In this document: in pieces, positions 24,095 to 31,557 of the stretch
Layout of the letters: every line of letters begins with the position of its first letter
Numbering within the stretch: position 1 is the first letter of the stretch
Source: an uncultured Rhodospirillales bacterium
Lineage (GTDB): Bacteria; Pseudomonadota; Alphaproteobacteria; Acetobacterales; Acetobacteraceae
Assembly (NCBI GenBank): GCA_903845065.1
Contig: CAIMWH010000149.1
Span: 1-43,785, forward strand
Length of the DNA: 43,785 nucleotides
Reading direction: 5' to 3'
The notes under the pieces: model-generated
Database searches by the model: none
Seen by the model: only the letters and a program-made list of their open reading frames with translations
What the model was told of the DNA's origin: nothing
Position numbers and translations under genes: made by a program

Positions 24095-24973
24095 TCAACG
24101 CAGGTCCGGCATCGGGCCGGGATCGCCACCCGCCTTGATCACATGCTCGCGCTCCTCCAGCGTCGCCTTGTCGCGCGGGAACATGAACGTCGCCTTGGCG
24201 ATCAACGCACTGGCCGCGACGATGTCCCCTTTCAGGCGCGCCGCGCGGGCGCCGCGGGCATAGAACTCCGGGATGCCTTCGTAGCGCTCCATGCCCTCGT
24301 CACAACGCGTGGCCATCGCGTCCCAGTTCCCCGCCACCTCGGCTACCTCGGTGAACAACGTCCACGCGAGTACCTTGTCCGGAAAGGCGGCCACCACGGC
24401 ACTCGCCAGCACCTCCGCCTCATCCAGCCGCCCCAGCCGCATCAGCAGATTGCAGCACCGGATCCAGGGCCACAAAGTGCCGGGAAACCGACGCCGCGCC
24501 TCGTTCCAGCGCTGCTCCGCCGCCACCAGGTCGCCCCGCGCCTCGGCACACGCCGCATAGCTCTCGAACCCGGCGGGATTGCGCGGAAAGCGGTGTTGCA
24601 CACTGAGCGCCAGCGCCTCCGCCTGATCCAGCCGCCTCAGGCCCCGCAGCGCGAGGCCGACATTGGCATACCCCTCGAACAACGCCGGAAACTGGCGCTG
24701 CAGGATCTGCCCAACCTCCAGCAACTTGGCCCAGTCCTTGTCGTCACGCGCATTGCGCCCCTCGATCAGCAACGGCTCCGGCCGATCCGGATTGTCCGCC
24801 CGCAGCTTCTTGAGTTCCCACTCGATGTAGCGGAATTCCAGGCACTTTTTCATCATGGAGCGCGATGCGTCGGTCTTCGGCAACTCCCCCACCGCATCCC
24901 CGAACGCCCGCCGCCACAGCCCGATCAGCACCCCCCCGGGATCGCTCACAATACCGATCGAACGCCAATCCAT
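24095..24973 (-). CDS. TPR-repeat protein of unknown role
   Basis: Protein of 292 residues that I do not recognise as a named family. Residues from about 75 onward are tetratricopeptide-like helical hairpins (FEGYANVGLALRGLRRLDQA, then AACAEARGDLVAAEQRWNEA and CCNLLMRLGRLDEAEVLA). This suggests a protein-protein scaffold. The first 60 residues are distinct and include CLEFRYIEWELKKLRADNP. There is no signal peptide. ATG 24973 is chosen because GGAGG stands 6 bases upstream, although the frame is open to 25312. It is the first of three minus-strand genes with the PhyH oxygenase and the sulfotransferase, but the 157-bp spacer allows separate promoters. Confidence 0.7.
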   Translation of the reverse strand: MDWRSIGIVSDPGGVLIGLWRRAFGDAVGELPKTDASRSMMKKCLEFRYIEWELKKLRADNPDRPEPLLIEGRNARDDKDWAKLLEVGQILQRQFPALFEGYANVGLALRGLRRLDQAEALALSVQHRFPRNPAGFESYAACAEARGDLVAAEQRWNEARRRFPGTLWPWIRCCNLLMRLGRLDEAEVLASAVVAAFPDKVLAWTLFTEVAEVAGNWDAMATRCDEGMERYEGIPEFYARGARAARLKGDIVAASALIAKATFMFPRDKATLEEREHVIKAGGDPGPMPDLR

Positions 24974-25083
24974 GCCCCGCCTCCGCTGCTCCCGCGTCGC
25001 TATCACGCACAAGCCACGCCAACAACCGGATGGCGCGCCGCCCCGCCGTCCAGGCATGGATACCCCCGAAGGAGACCCCAACC

Positions 25084-25584
25084 ATGACCCATCCCGCCAG
25101 CAAATTCGCCTGCATCGCCATCGATCCCGCCGTCGCCAACCGCTTCCGCGCCACCGGCCTCGATGATCGCGGCAAGCCGCTCCACCGCATGACCGCCCCG
25201 GCCGATTTCGCCTTCCCCTGCCGCGTCTGCCTGCAATACGCCCGCGCCGGCGAAGACGTCCTGCTCGGCAGCTACGATCTCCCCAAGCCGCAAAGCGTCT
25301 ACTGGACCCCAAGCCCCATCTTCGTCCACGCCGAGCCCTGCACCCCCTACGCCGGCACCAACGAAATCGCCGAAATCGTCCGCCGCAACGCCATCGTCTC
25401 CGTCCGCGCCTATGACGCCGACGGCATGTGCCTCTACGACCTCGGCCAGGTCAGCGAAGGCGCCGCGGTGGACGCACCCCTGGCCCGCGCCATGGCCGAC
25501 GAACGCACCAGCTTCGTCAACATCCACACCGCCAGGCCCGGCTGCCTGCTCTGCCGCGTCGAGAGCCTCACCGAAGCTGCCTGA
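25084..25584 (+). CDS. DUF1203-family protein
   Basis: Protein of 166 residues. FPCRVCLQYARAGEDVLLGSYDLP in the N-terminal half, IFVHAEPCTPYAG in the middle and the C-terminal FVNIHTARPGCLLCRVE match the uncharacterised DUF1203 family. ATG 25084 follows AAGGAG (25069-25074). No membrane segment or known catalytic motif is visible. The conserved Cys and His residues could bind a metal, but that is a guess. It is divergent from the TPR gene and overlaps the convergent tadA gene by 17 bp at its 3' end. Confidence 0.78.
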   Translation: MTHPASKFACIAIDPAVANRFRATGLDDRGKPLHRMTAPADFAFPCRVCLQYARAGEDVLLGSYDLPKPQSVYWTPSPIFVHAEPCTPYAGTNEIAEIVRRNAIVSVRAYDADGMCLYDLGQVSEGAAVDAPLARAMADERTSFVNIHTARPGCLLCRVESLTEAA

Positions 25585-26020
25585 AGAAGTCCCGCAACAG
25601 ATCGGCGGCCTCGCGCTCGCGCACGCCGCCGATCACCTCCGGCCGATGCAGCCCGCCCTGCGTCTCGAACACCCGCGCGCCATGCTCCACTCCGCCCCCC
25701 TTGGGGTCATAGGCGCCGAAAATCAGCCGATCCACCCGAAACAACGCCATCGCCGCCGCACACATCGCGCACGGCTCCAGCGTCACCACCAGCGTGCACC
25801 CCGGCAGCCGTGGTGACCCCATCGCCGCCGCCGCCGCCCGCAACGCCAGCAATTCAGCATGCGCCGAAGGATCGAACATCTCCTCCGTCCGGTTCCCCGC
25901 CCGCGCGAGAACCGCCCCGTCCGGCCCCAGCACCACCGCCCCCACCGGCACCTCGCCACGCCCCGCCGCCGCCCGCGCCTCGGCCAGCGCCAGTTCCATC
26001 CCTTGCCCCACCGCGCCCAT
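25568..26020 (-). CDS. tadA: tRNA adenosine(34) deaminase TadA
   Basis: Zinc-dependent deaminase of 150 residues that converts A34 to inosine in tRNA-Arg(ACG). It has the cytidine-deaminase-fold zinc site: HAE with His54 and proton-shuttling Glu56, and PCAMC with Cys84 and Cys87. FGAYDPKGGGVEHG downstream is typical of TadA rather than guanine deaminase. Its proximity to rluB and rsmD, common in alphaproteobacteria, supports the call. Start ATG 26020 is only 17 bp from the ATG of the divergent C26 hydrolase. Internal Met8 (25999) is an alternative start. Confidence 0.88.
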   Translation of the reverse strand: MGAVGQGMELALAEARAAAGRGEVPVGAVVLGPDGAVLARAGNRTEEMFDPSAHAELLALRAAAAAMGSPRLPGCTLVVTLEPCAMCAAAMALFRVDRLIFGAYDPKGGGVEHGARVFETQGGLHRPEVIGGVREREAADLLRDFFRQLR

Positions 26021-26037
26021 TTCGCTAGCAACTCCTC

Positions 26038-26748
26038 ATGCAAAAGCCCCTCATCGGCGTCACCCTTGACAGCGAACCGGCCGGCGGCTGGTCGAAATAC
26101 CCCTGGTACGCCCTGCGCACCAACTACGCCGGCGCCATCGCCGCCGCCGGCGGCCTCCCGCTCGCCCTGCCGCACCACCCTGAACTCGCCGCCGACTACC
26201 TCGACCGTCTCGACGCCCTCGTCGTCACCGGTGGCGCCTTCGATGTCGATCCCGCCCTCTACGGCGATGATGGCCGCCACGGCACCGTCACCCTCAAGCA
26301 GGGCCGCACCGCCGCCGAACTCGCCCTCGTCCAGGGCGCCCTCGCCCGCAACCTGCCCGTCCTCGGCATCTGCGGCGGCCAGCAACTCCTCGCCGTCGCC
26401 CTCGGCGGCTCCCTGATCCAGCACATCCCGGACAGCGTGGCCGATGCCCTCGCCCACGAACAGCCGAATCCGCGCCACGAACCCGGCCACCCCGTCGCCG
26501 TCGTCCCCGGCACCCTGCTCCACCGCATCGTCGGCTCCACCGAAATGCACGTCAATTCCGCGCACCACCAGGCCGTCCGCGCCCCCGGCCCCCACGCCAT
26601 CGTTGACGCCACCGCCCCCGACGGCGTCATCGAAGGCATCGAGGACCCCCGCTACAAATTCTGCCTCGGCGTGCAGTGGCACCCGGAGTTCCATATCGAC
26701 CAGGGCGACCGCCGCATCTTCGATGCCCTCATCGCCGCCTGTTCGTGA
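26038..26748 (+). CDS. Gamma-glutamyl-gamma-aminobutyrate hydrolase family protein (peptidase C26)
   Basis: Class I glutamine-amidotransferase-fold hydrolase of 236 residues, the PuuD-like C26 family that cleaves gamma-glutamyl bonds. The nucleophile is Cys112 in LGICGGQQLL, and His215 and Glu217 in QWHPEF complete the triad. VVTGGAFDVDPALYG is a family signature. The start has no evident ribosome site and lies 17 bp from the divergent tadA start, so the transcript may be nearly leaderless. It is followed 31 bp later by rluB. PuuD itself releases GABA in putrescine degradation; no puu partner genes are nearby, so the physiological substrate is open. Confidence 0.87.
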   Translation: MQKPLIGVTLDSEPAGGWSKYPWYALRTNYAGAIAAAGGLPLALPHHPELAADYLDRLDALVVTGGAFDVDPALYGDDGRHGTVTLKQGRTAAELALVQGALARNLPVLGICGGQQLLAVALGGSLIQHIPDSVADALAHEQPNPRHEPGHPVAVVPGTLLHRIVGSTEMHVNSAHHQAVRAPGPHAIVDATAPDGVIEGIEDPRYKFCLGVQWHPEFHIDQGDRRIFDALIAACS

Positions 26749-26779
26749 TACCATCGCCGATCAACCAACAGGTTTCGTT

Positions 26780-27568
26780 ATGACTGACCCCGCCGACCAC
26801 GATACCGATGACCAAGACACCGGCGATCAAGAACCCGGCGCCAAGGCCCAGGGCGAACGCATCGCCAAGTTCCTCGCCCGCGCCGGCGTCGCCAGCCGGA
26901 GGGACGCCGAGGTCATCGTCAGCGAAAAGCGCGTCCGCCTCAACAACGCCGTCGTCACCCACCCCGCCACCTTCGTGGCCGACGGCGACATCGTCACCGT
27001 GGACGGCAAGCCCGTCGGCGTGCAGCGCGAACGCACCCGCCTGTTCCGCTATCACAAGCCCGAAGGCCTGATGGTCACCCACAAGGACCCCCAGGGCCGC
27101 CCCACCGTTTTCGAGAAACTCCCCGCCGCCATGGGCCGCGTGGTGAGCGTCGGCCGCCTCGATCTCAATTCCGAGGGCCTCCTCCTTCTCACCAATGACG
27201 GCGCCCTCGCCCGCCAGCTCGAACTCCCCGCCAACGCCTGGACCCGCCGCTACCGCGTCCGCGCTTTCGGCGCCCCCGATTCCGCCGAACTGGCCGCCCT
27301 CATCAACGGCATCACCATCGAGGGCGAACGCTACGGCCCCATCGAAGCCGGCCTCGACAGCCGCAAGGGCGACAACGTCTGGCTCACCGTGGCCCTCAAG
27401 GAAGGCAAGAACCGCGAGGTCCGCAAGGTCCTCGCCCATCTCGGCCTCCAGGTCTCCCGCCTCATCCGCGTCGCCTACGGCCCGTTCCAGCTCGGCACCC
27501 TGCCGCGCGGCGCCGTCGAGGAAGTGGCCCCCAAGGTCCTGCGCGAGCAGATCAAGCTGGCGTCGTGA
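26780..27568 (+). CDS. rluB: 23S rRNA pseudouridine synthase, RluB/RsuA family
   Basis: Pseudouridine synthase of 262 residues. After an acidic, disordered-looking N-terminus (about 1-25, rich in Asp) comes an S4 RNA-binding domain (ERIAKFLARAGVASRRDAE to about residue 70). The catalytic domain has VGRLDLNSEGLLLLTNDG with Asp128 as nucleophile, then GKNREVRKVLAHLGLQVSRLIR and YGPFQLG. RluB modifies U2605 of 23S rRNA in E. coli; RsuA or RluF specificity cannot be fully excluded, but position beside rsmD and tadA supports RluB. The rsmD start lies 10 bp downstream, so the two rRNA-modification genes are probably co-transcribed. Confidence 0.9.
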   Translation: MTDPADHDTDDQDTGDQEPGAKAQGERIAKFLARAGVASRRDAEVIVSEKRVRLNNAVVTHPATFVADGDIVTVDGKPVGVQRERTRLFRYHKPEGLMVTHKDPQGRPTVFEKLPAAMGRVVSVGRLDLNSEGLLLLTNDGALARQLELPANAWTRRYRVRAFGAPDSAELAALINGITIEGERYGPIEAGLDSRKGDNVWLTVALKEGKNREVRKVLAHLGLQVSRLIRVAYGPFQLGTLPRGAVEEVAPKVLREQIKLAS

Positions 27569-27578
27569 GACCCCGCTC

Positions 27579-28130
27579 GTGAGAATTGTGGCAGGCCTGT
27601 TCAAAGGCCGCATGCTCGCCGCCCCCAAGGGCGACGTCACCCGCCCCACCGCCGACCGCGTCCGCCAGGCCCTGTTCGACACCCTGATGCATGCCGAATG
27701 GGGCGGCCGAGAGCTCGTCGCTGGCGCCACCGTGCTCGATGCCTTCGCCGGCACCGGCGCCCTCGGCCTCGAAGCCCTCTCGCGCGGCGCCGCCCACGGC
27801 CACTTCTTCGAATCCGACCCCGCCGCGCTCGAAGCCCTGCGCGCCAACATCGCCTCCTTCCGCGCCAAGGCCTCCGTCCACCGGGACGCCCTCAGGCCTC
27901 CCCGCGGCCCCTCCTGCCAACTCGCCTTCCTCGACCCGCCCTACCGCGAAGGCCTGATCCCCCCCGCCATCGCGGCCCTGCGCACCGCCGGCTGGCTCAA
28001 ACCCGGCGCCGTCATCGTCATCGAAACCGCCCGCGACGAGGAAACCCCCGACCTCGGCGAACTCCTCGACCAACGCCGCCACGGCGCCGCAATGATCAGC
28101 ATCTACCGCCTCGGCGAAGCGACCGCCTGA
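27579..28130 (+). CDS. rsmD: 16S rRNA (guanine(966)-N2)-methyltransferase RsmD
   Basis: Class I SAM-dependent methyltransferase of 183 residues that methylates G966 of 16S rRNA. It begins at GTG 27579 with VRIVAGLFKGRMLAAP, the usual RsmD N-terminus, although the frame is open upstream inside rluB. The SAM loop is VLDAFAGTGALGLEALSRGA (about 52-71), and the catalytic DPPY is at 119-122. Sequence and length fit the family. It lies 10 bp after rluB. Downstream is a 156-bp palindromic repeat, before the convergent isomerase gene. Confidence 0.92.
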   Translation: MRIVAGLFKGRMLAAPKGDVTRPTADRVRQALFDTLMHAEWGGRELVAGATVLDAFAGTGALGLEALSRGAAHGHFFESDPAALEALRANIASFRAKASVHRDALRPPRGPSCQLAFLDPPYREGLIPPAIAALRTAGWLKPGAVIVIETARDEETPDLGELLDQRRHGAAMISIYRLGEATA

Positions 28131-28137
28131 AGCCAGG

Positions 28138-28293
28138 GATTACAAAGAGACAGCGAGACAGCGAGAGGGAAGAATTTTTCACCACAGAGGCGGTAAGACG
28201 GGAAGAAGAGGGAGTTTACTGATTCTCCCCGTCTTACCGCCTCTGTAGTGGAATTGCTTTCTCCCTGCCCTTCTCGCTGTCTCTTTGTGAATC
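28138..28293. repeat. Palindromic repeat, copy A (156 bp, two-layered)
   Basis: The outer arms contain ACAAAGAGACAGCGAGA on the left and its complement near 28270-28289 on the right. A second, inner pair reads ACAGAGGCGGTAAGACGGG (about 28184-28202) against its complement (about 28228-28247). It lies between the convergent rsmD and isomerase genes. It shares its outer arm with copies at 29574, 31472 and 38785. Confidence 0.85.
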
Positions 28294-28352
28294 TTTGCTA
28301 CGCTGCAGTCATAACCAACGTCCGAGCGATCCCCCCGGCGCAAGCCAATCAC

Positions 28353-29093
28353 TCAGCCCGGCACCGCGAACACGCTCCCCCACCCCATCACCCGCGCCGG
28401 ATCGACGCCCGCCATCGCGAGCCCCTTCCACAGCACCGTCGCACAGGTGTCGAACACCGGCAGCCCGGTCTCCGCCTCCATCGCCGCTGCCACCGGCCCG
28501 CCACGCATATTGGTGCAGATGATGGCGATGGCGTCCGGCTTCTCCGCCGCCACCGCCCGCGTCATCGCCGCCACTTCCGCCTCGCTCACCGTCGAGAACG
28601 AGAAATTATCCTGCCGCCCCAGATGCCGCTCCCCGGCGCACTCCACCCCCAGCGCCGCGTAGTTCGCCAATATCCGCGCCTGCACATCATCGCGATATGG
28701 CGTCACGAACCCCAGCCGCCGAATACCCAGTCGCGTAATGATATCGTTCAAAGCCAGCATCGAGGTCGTCGCCCGTATCCCGGTGGCTGCCTCGATGCGC
28801 GCGCACAGCCGCACATCCGCCTCCCACCCGAGCCACCCGGAGGACGTGCCGCTCCAGCCGATCACATCCACCTTGGCATGCGCCAGCAATTCCGCCGCCC
28901 GCAGGATGGCGCTGTCATCGAACTGCGCCAGCGCCCCCTGCGTCAGCGCGATCTCGGTCACCGGAAAGCGCGAGAAATGCGCCGTCACCTCCGGCACCCC
29001 CCCTAGCATCGCGGTGGTCACCGGCTCCAGCACGGTATTGGAACTCGGCGTCAGAATGCCGAGGCGTCGGCCCGGCAGCGCGTCTATTCCCAC
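28353..29093 (-). CDS. Asp/Glu racemase-superfamily enzyme (maleate isomerase / arylmalonate decarboxylase-like)
   Basis: Cytoplasmic enzyme of 246 residues from GTG 29093. RRLGILTPSSNTVLEP and IICTNMRGGP (Cys193) are typical of the maleate isomerase/arylmalonate decarboxylase branch. Two-cysteine members have a Cys in the first half-site, where this protein reads WSGTSSGW (G82-T83-S84). A Gly-Thr-Ser at that point with a single Cys in the second half resembles, from what I recall, bacterial arylmalonate decarboxylase. A decarboxylase or other one-cysteine chemistry is therefore more likely than classical racemisation; this is inference. The GTG overlaps the upstream membrane-protein gene by 10 bp, with GGAGATC as ribosome site, so translation is probably coupled. 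Confidence 0.75.
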   Translation of the reverse strand: MGIDALPGRRLGILTPSSNTVLEPVTTAMLGGVPEVTAHFSRFPVTEIALTQGALAQFDDSAILRAAELLAHAKVDVIGWSGTSSGWLGWEADVRLCARIEAATGIRATTSMLALNDIITRLGIRRLGFVTPYRDDVQARILANYAALGVECAGERHLGRQDNFSFSTVSEAEVAAMTRAVAAEKPDAIAIICTNMRGGPVAAAMEAETGLPVFDTCATVLWKGLAMAGVDPARVMGWGSVFAVPG

Positions 29094-29455
29094 ACGATCT
29101 CCGTTGCGTTCAGCGCCGCCCGCGCGGCATGGAAGCTGTAGAAGAGCAGCCCGACGCCGAGGGTGGCAATACAAACCAGCAACCAGATCACCACCACGCG
29201 CATTTCGCGCTCCACGTCATACGTGCAGCGCAGCCGCCCCATGGTGCGCCCCTGCGCATCGGTGATGCGGGTGAAATTGATCACCAACTTGAAAAAATGC
29301 CCGCTCACGATGATCCAGCCCAGCCCCAGCGTGCAGGCACTCACCAGCAGCCAGACCATGAAGGGGATCCACACGTCCGCGAGCCGCATATCGTTGCGGA
29401 ATTTCAGGTTGACGAAATCGCCCCCCATGGCCGCGCGGCCCAGCGATGCGCTCAT
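29084..29455 (-). CDS. Small two-helix membrane protein of unknown function
   Basis: Hypothetical inner-membrane protein of 123 residues. Two hydrophobic helices are clear (VWIPFMVWLLVSACTLGLGW and VVVIWLLVCIATLGVGLLFY), separated by a polar loop with LVINFTRITDAQG and MGRLRCTYDVEREMR. Arrangement and content recall DUF898-like or DUF6693-like proteins; I cannot assign a function. ATG 29455 is preferred because AAGGA lies 6 bases upstream; ATG 29479 in frame is the alternative. Its stop overlaps the GTG of the isomerase-like gene, so the two are probably made together. Palindrome copy B lies between it and mutL. Confidence 0.65.
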   Translation of the reverse strand: MSASLGRAAMGGDFVNLKFRNDMRLADVWIPFMVWLLVSACTLGLGWIIVSGHFFKLVINFTRITDAQGRTMGRLRCTYDVEREMRVVVIWLLVCIATLGVGLLFYSFHAARAALNATEIVWE

Positions 29456-29573
29456 CTTTGTTCCTTCCCCGTTCGCCATATCCTGCCCTTAGGCGGCCTA
29501 ACCGGGCAAGCCGCACTGACATGGATCAAGCCCATCGCTCGAACATGCCGCCGCGCGCAGCGCAAAAAAGCAT

Positions 29574-29640
29574 CACAACAAGACGGCAAGACAGCGAGAT
29601 AGGGCAGGGGGGAGACCTTGTTTCTCGCTGTCTCGTTGTG
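29574..29640. repeat. Palindromic repeat, copy B (67 bp)
   Basis: The left arm CACAACAAGACGGCAAGACA with adjacent GCGAGA pairs with TCTCGCTGTCTCGTTGTG on the right (29623-29640), with one small insertion on the left. It lies 24 bp beyond the mutL stop, between mutL and the small membrane-protein gene, both on the minus strand. It is the most diverged copy of the family. Confidence 0.75.
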
Positions 29641-29664
29641 AACCTTCCTTGTGTCAGGTGCGTC

Positions 29665-31449
29665 CTACCGCCGCCCGAACAACCGCTCGATCTCCGCCCG
29701 GCTCAGCTTGAGGAACGTCGGCCGCCCATGGCTGCACGTCGCCGCCCGCGGCGTCGCCTCCATCTGCCGCAGCAGCGCATCCATCTCCGGCCCCGCCAGC
29801 CGCCGCCCGGCCCGAATGGAGCCATGGCACGCCATCCGCGCGATCACCGCGTCCAGCCGCGCATCCAGCGCCGTTGTCTCGTCCTGCTCGGCCAATTCAT
29901 CCGCCAAATCCCGCAGCAGCGGCTTCGGCTCCGGCGCCCCCAGCGCCGCCGGCAACGCCCGCACCAGGATCGCGCCAGGCCCGAACGCCTCGATCTCCAA
30001 CCCCAGCCGCCCCAGCACCGGCGCATGCTCCATCAGCCGGATACAGTCCGACGCCGCCATATCCACCACCGCCGGCAACAGCAACGGCTGTGACCTGACG
30101 CCCCCCTCCAGCAACTGCCCGCGCAACGCCTCATGGGTCAACCGCTCATGCGCCGCATGCTGGTCCACCAGCACCAGGCTGCCATCCGCCGCCACCGCGA
30201 TGATGTAGGTATCCAGCACCTGCGCCAACGGCGCCCCTAGCGGGAAATCTCCCGATGAATATCCCCGGGGTGGCGCCTCGGCGGTAAACGGCCCATGAAA
30301 CCGATCCGGCGCCGGCAGCGTCCGCGCCGAAGGCGTATCCGCCAATGGCAACCGCGCCTCGGCAAAACCCGCCGACACCGGCCGCCCCCCGCCACCCAGC
30401 CGCATAGGCGGCCGAGACTGAAACTGCCGCGCCTCCATCACCAACGGCGCCGCCGGCCCCGCCCCGCCCGACAACGCCCGCCCCAGCCCGCCGATCACCA
30501 GGCCGCGCACCGAATCGGCTTCGCGAAACCGCACCTCCGCCTTCGCCGGATGCACATTCACATCCACATCCTCGGCCGGCAGATCCAGGAAAACCGCTAC
30601 GATCGCGTGCCGCCCCATCGCGATCACATCGCGATATGCCACCCGCACCGCGGTCCGCAGCAACGGGTCCGCCACCGGCCGCCCATTGACGATCAACGTC
30701 TGCGCCGCCGCCGTCGCCCGCGTCACCGTCGGCGCGCAGGCAAACCCGGTCAGCCGCATCTCGCCCCGCGTCGCATCGATCGGCAGCAACGCCCCCGCCG
30801 CCTCCGCCCCCAGCAACGCCGCAATCCGCCCCGCCCGATCCTGCCGCGGCAAATCGAACGCAACGCGACCATCCGTCTCGAACCGGAACGCCACCCCCGG
30901 CGCCGCCAGCGCCAACCGCCGCACCGCCGTCTCCACCGCATCCGTCTCCGCCCGCGCCGACTTCAAAAACTTCCGCCGCGCCGGCGTCGCATAGAACAAG
31001 TCCCGCACCACCACCCGCGTGCCAACGCCGCCCGGCGCCGGCGTCACCGCCGAAACCGCCCCGCCCTCCACCGTGATGGTCGCCGCATTCTCCGCCCCCG
31101 CCGTGCGCGAGGTAATCGCCAACCGCGCCGCCGCCCCGATCGACGGCAACGCCTCGCCGCGAAACCCCAGGGTATCGATCCGCACCAACTGGTCGTCGCT
31201 CAGCTTCGAAGTGGCATGCCGCAACACCGACAGCGCCAACTCGTCGCCCGTCATCCCCAGCCCGTCATCCGCCACCTCGATCCGCTCGATCCCCCCCCCG
31301 GCGATCGAAACCGCGATGCGCGTCGCCCCGGCATCCAGCGCATTCTCCACCAACTCCCGCGCCGCCGCCGCCGGCCGCTCGATCACCTCGCCGGCCGCAA
31401 TCCGATTAACCGTCGCCTCGGACAGCAGCCTGATCCGGCTAACGGTCAT
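29665..31449 (-). CDS. mutL: DNA mismatch repair protein MutL (endonuclease type)
   Basis: Mismatch-repair ATPase of 594 residues. The N-terminal GHKL ATPase is complete: LSEATVNRIAAGEVIERPAA, ELVENALDAGA, VADDGLGM, TLGFRGEAL and NGRPV. The C-terminal domain holds the endonuclease metal motif DQHAAHERLTHE (429-440), then ACHGSIRAG-like (MACHGSIRAG) and CSHGRP near the end. It is therefore of the nicking type used by bacteria without MutH. ATG 31449 is chosen; a TTG 27 bases upstream lies inside palindrome copy C and is unlikely. No clear ribosome site is seen. pgi lies upstream on the same strand, separated by the repeat. Confidence 0.95.
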   Translation of the reverse strand: MTVSRIRLLSEATVNRIAAGEVIERPAAAARELVENALDAGATRIAVSIAGGGIERIEVADDGLGMTGDELALSVLRHATSKLSDDQLVRIDTLGFRGEALPSIGAAARLAITSRTAGAENAATITVEGGAVSAVTPAPGGVGTRVVVRDLFYATPARRKFLKSARAETDAVETAVRRLALAAPGVAFRFETDGRVAFDLPRQDRAGRIAALLGAEAAGALLPIDATRGEMRLTGFACAPTVTRATAAAQTLIVNGRPVADPLLRTAVRVAYRDVIAMGRHAIVAVFLDLPAEDVDVNVHPAKAEVRFREADSVRGLVIGGLGRALSGGAGPAAPLVMEARQFQSRPPMRLGGGGRPVSAGFAEARLPLADTPSARTLPAPDRFHGPFTAEAPPRGYSSGDFPLGAPLAQVLDTYIIAVAADGSLVLVDQHAAHERLTHEALRGQLLEGGVRSQPLLLPAVVDMAASDCIRLMEHAPVLGRLGLEIEAFGPGAILVRALPAALGAPEPKPLLRDLADELAEQDETTALDARLDAVIARMACHGSIRAGRRLAGPEMDALLRQMEATPRAATCSHGRPTFLKLSRAEIERLFGRR

Positions 31450-31471
31450 GCGCGCGCCAGCAAGGCAGATG

Positions 31472-31538
31472 CACAAAGAGACAGCGAGACAGCGAGAAGG
31501 CAGAACCTTTCTTCTCGCCGTCTCGCTGTCTCTTTGTG
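31472..31538. repeat. Palindromic repeat, copy C (67 bp)
   Basis: This is the cleanest copy of the family. The arms are CACAAAGAGACAGCGAGAC plus AGCGAGAAG (left) and the complement ending GCTGTCTCTTTGTG (right), with a single mismatch over about 28 positions. The loop is about 10 bases. It lies between pgi and mutL, only 23 bp before the mutL start codon, so any mRNA crossing it would carry a strong hairpin next to the mutL start. Confidence 0.88.
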
Positions 31539-31557
31539 AAAACCTTCCCGCGACCCC

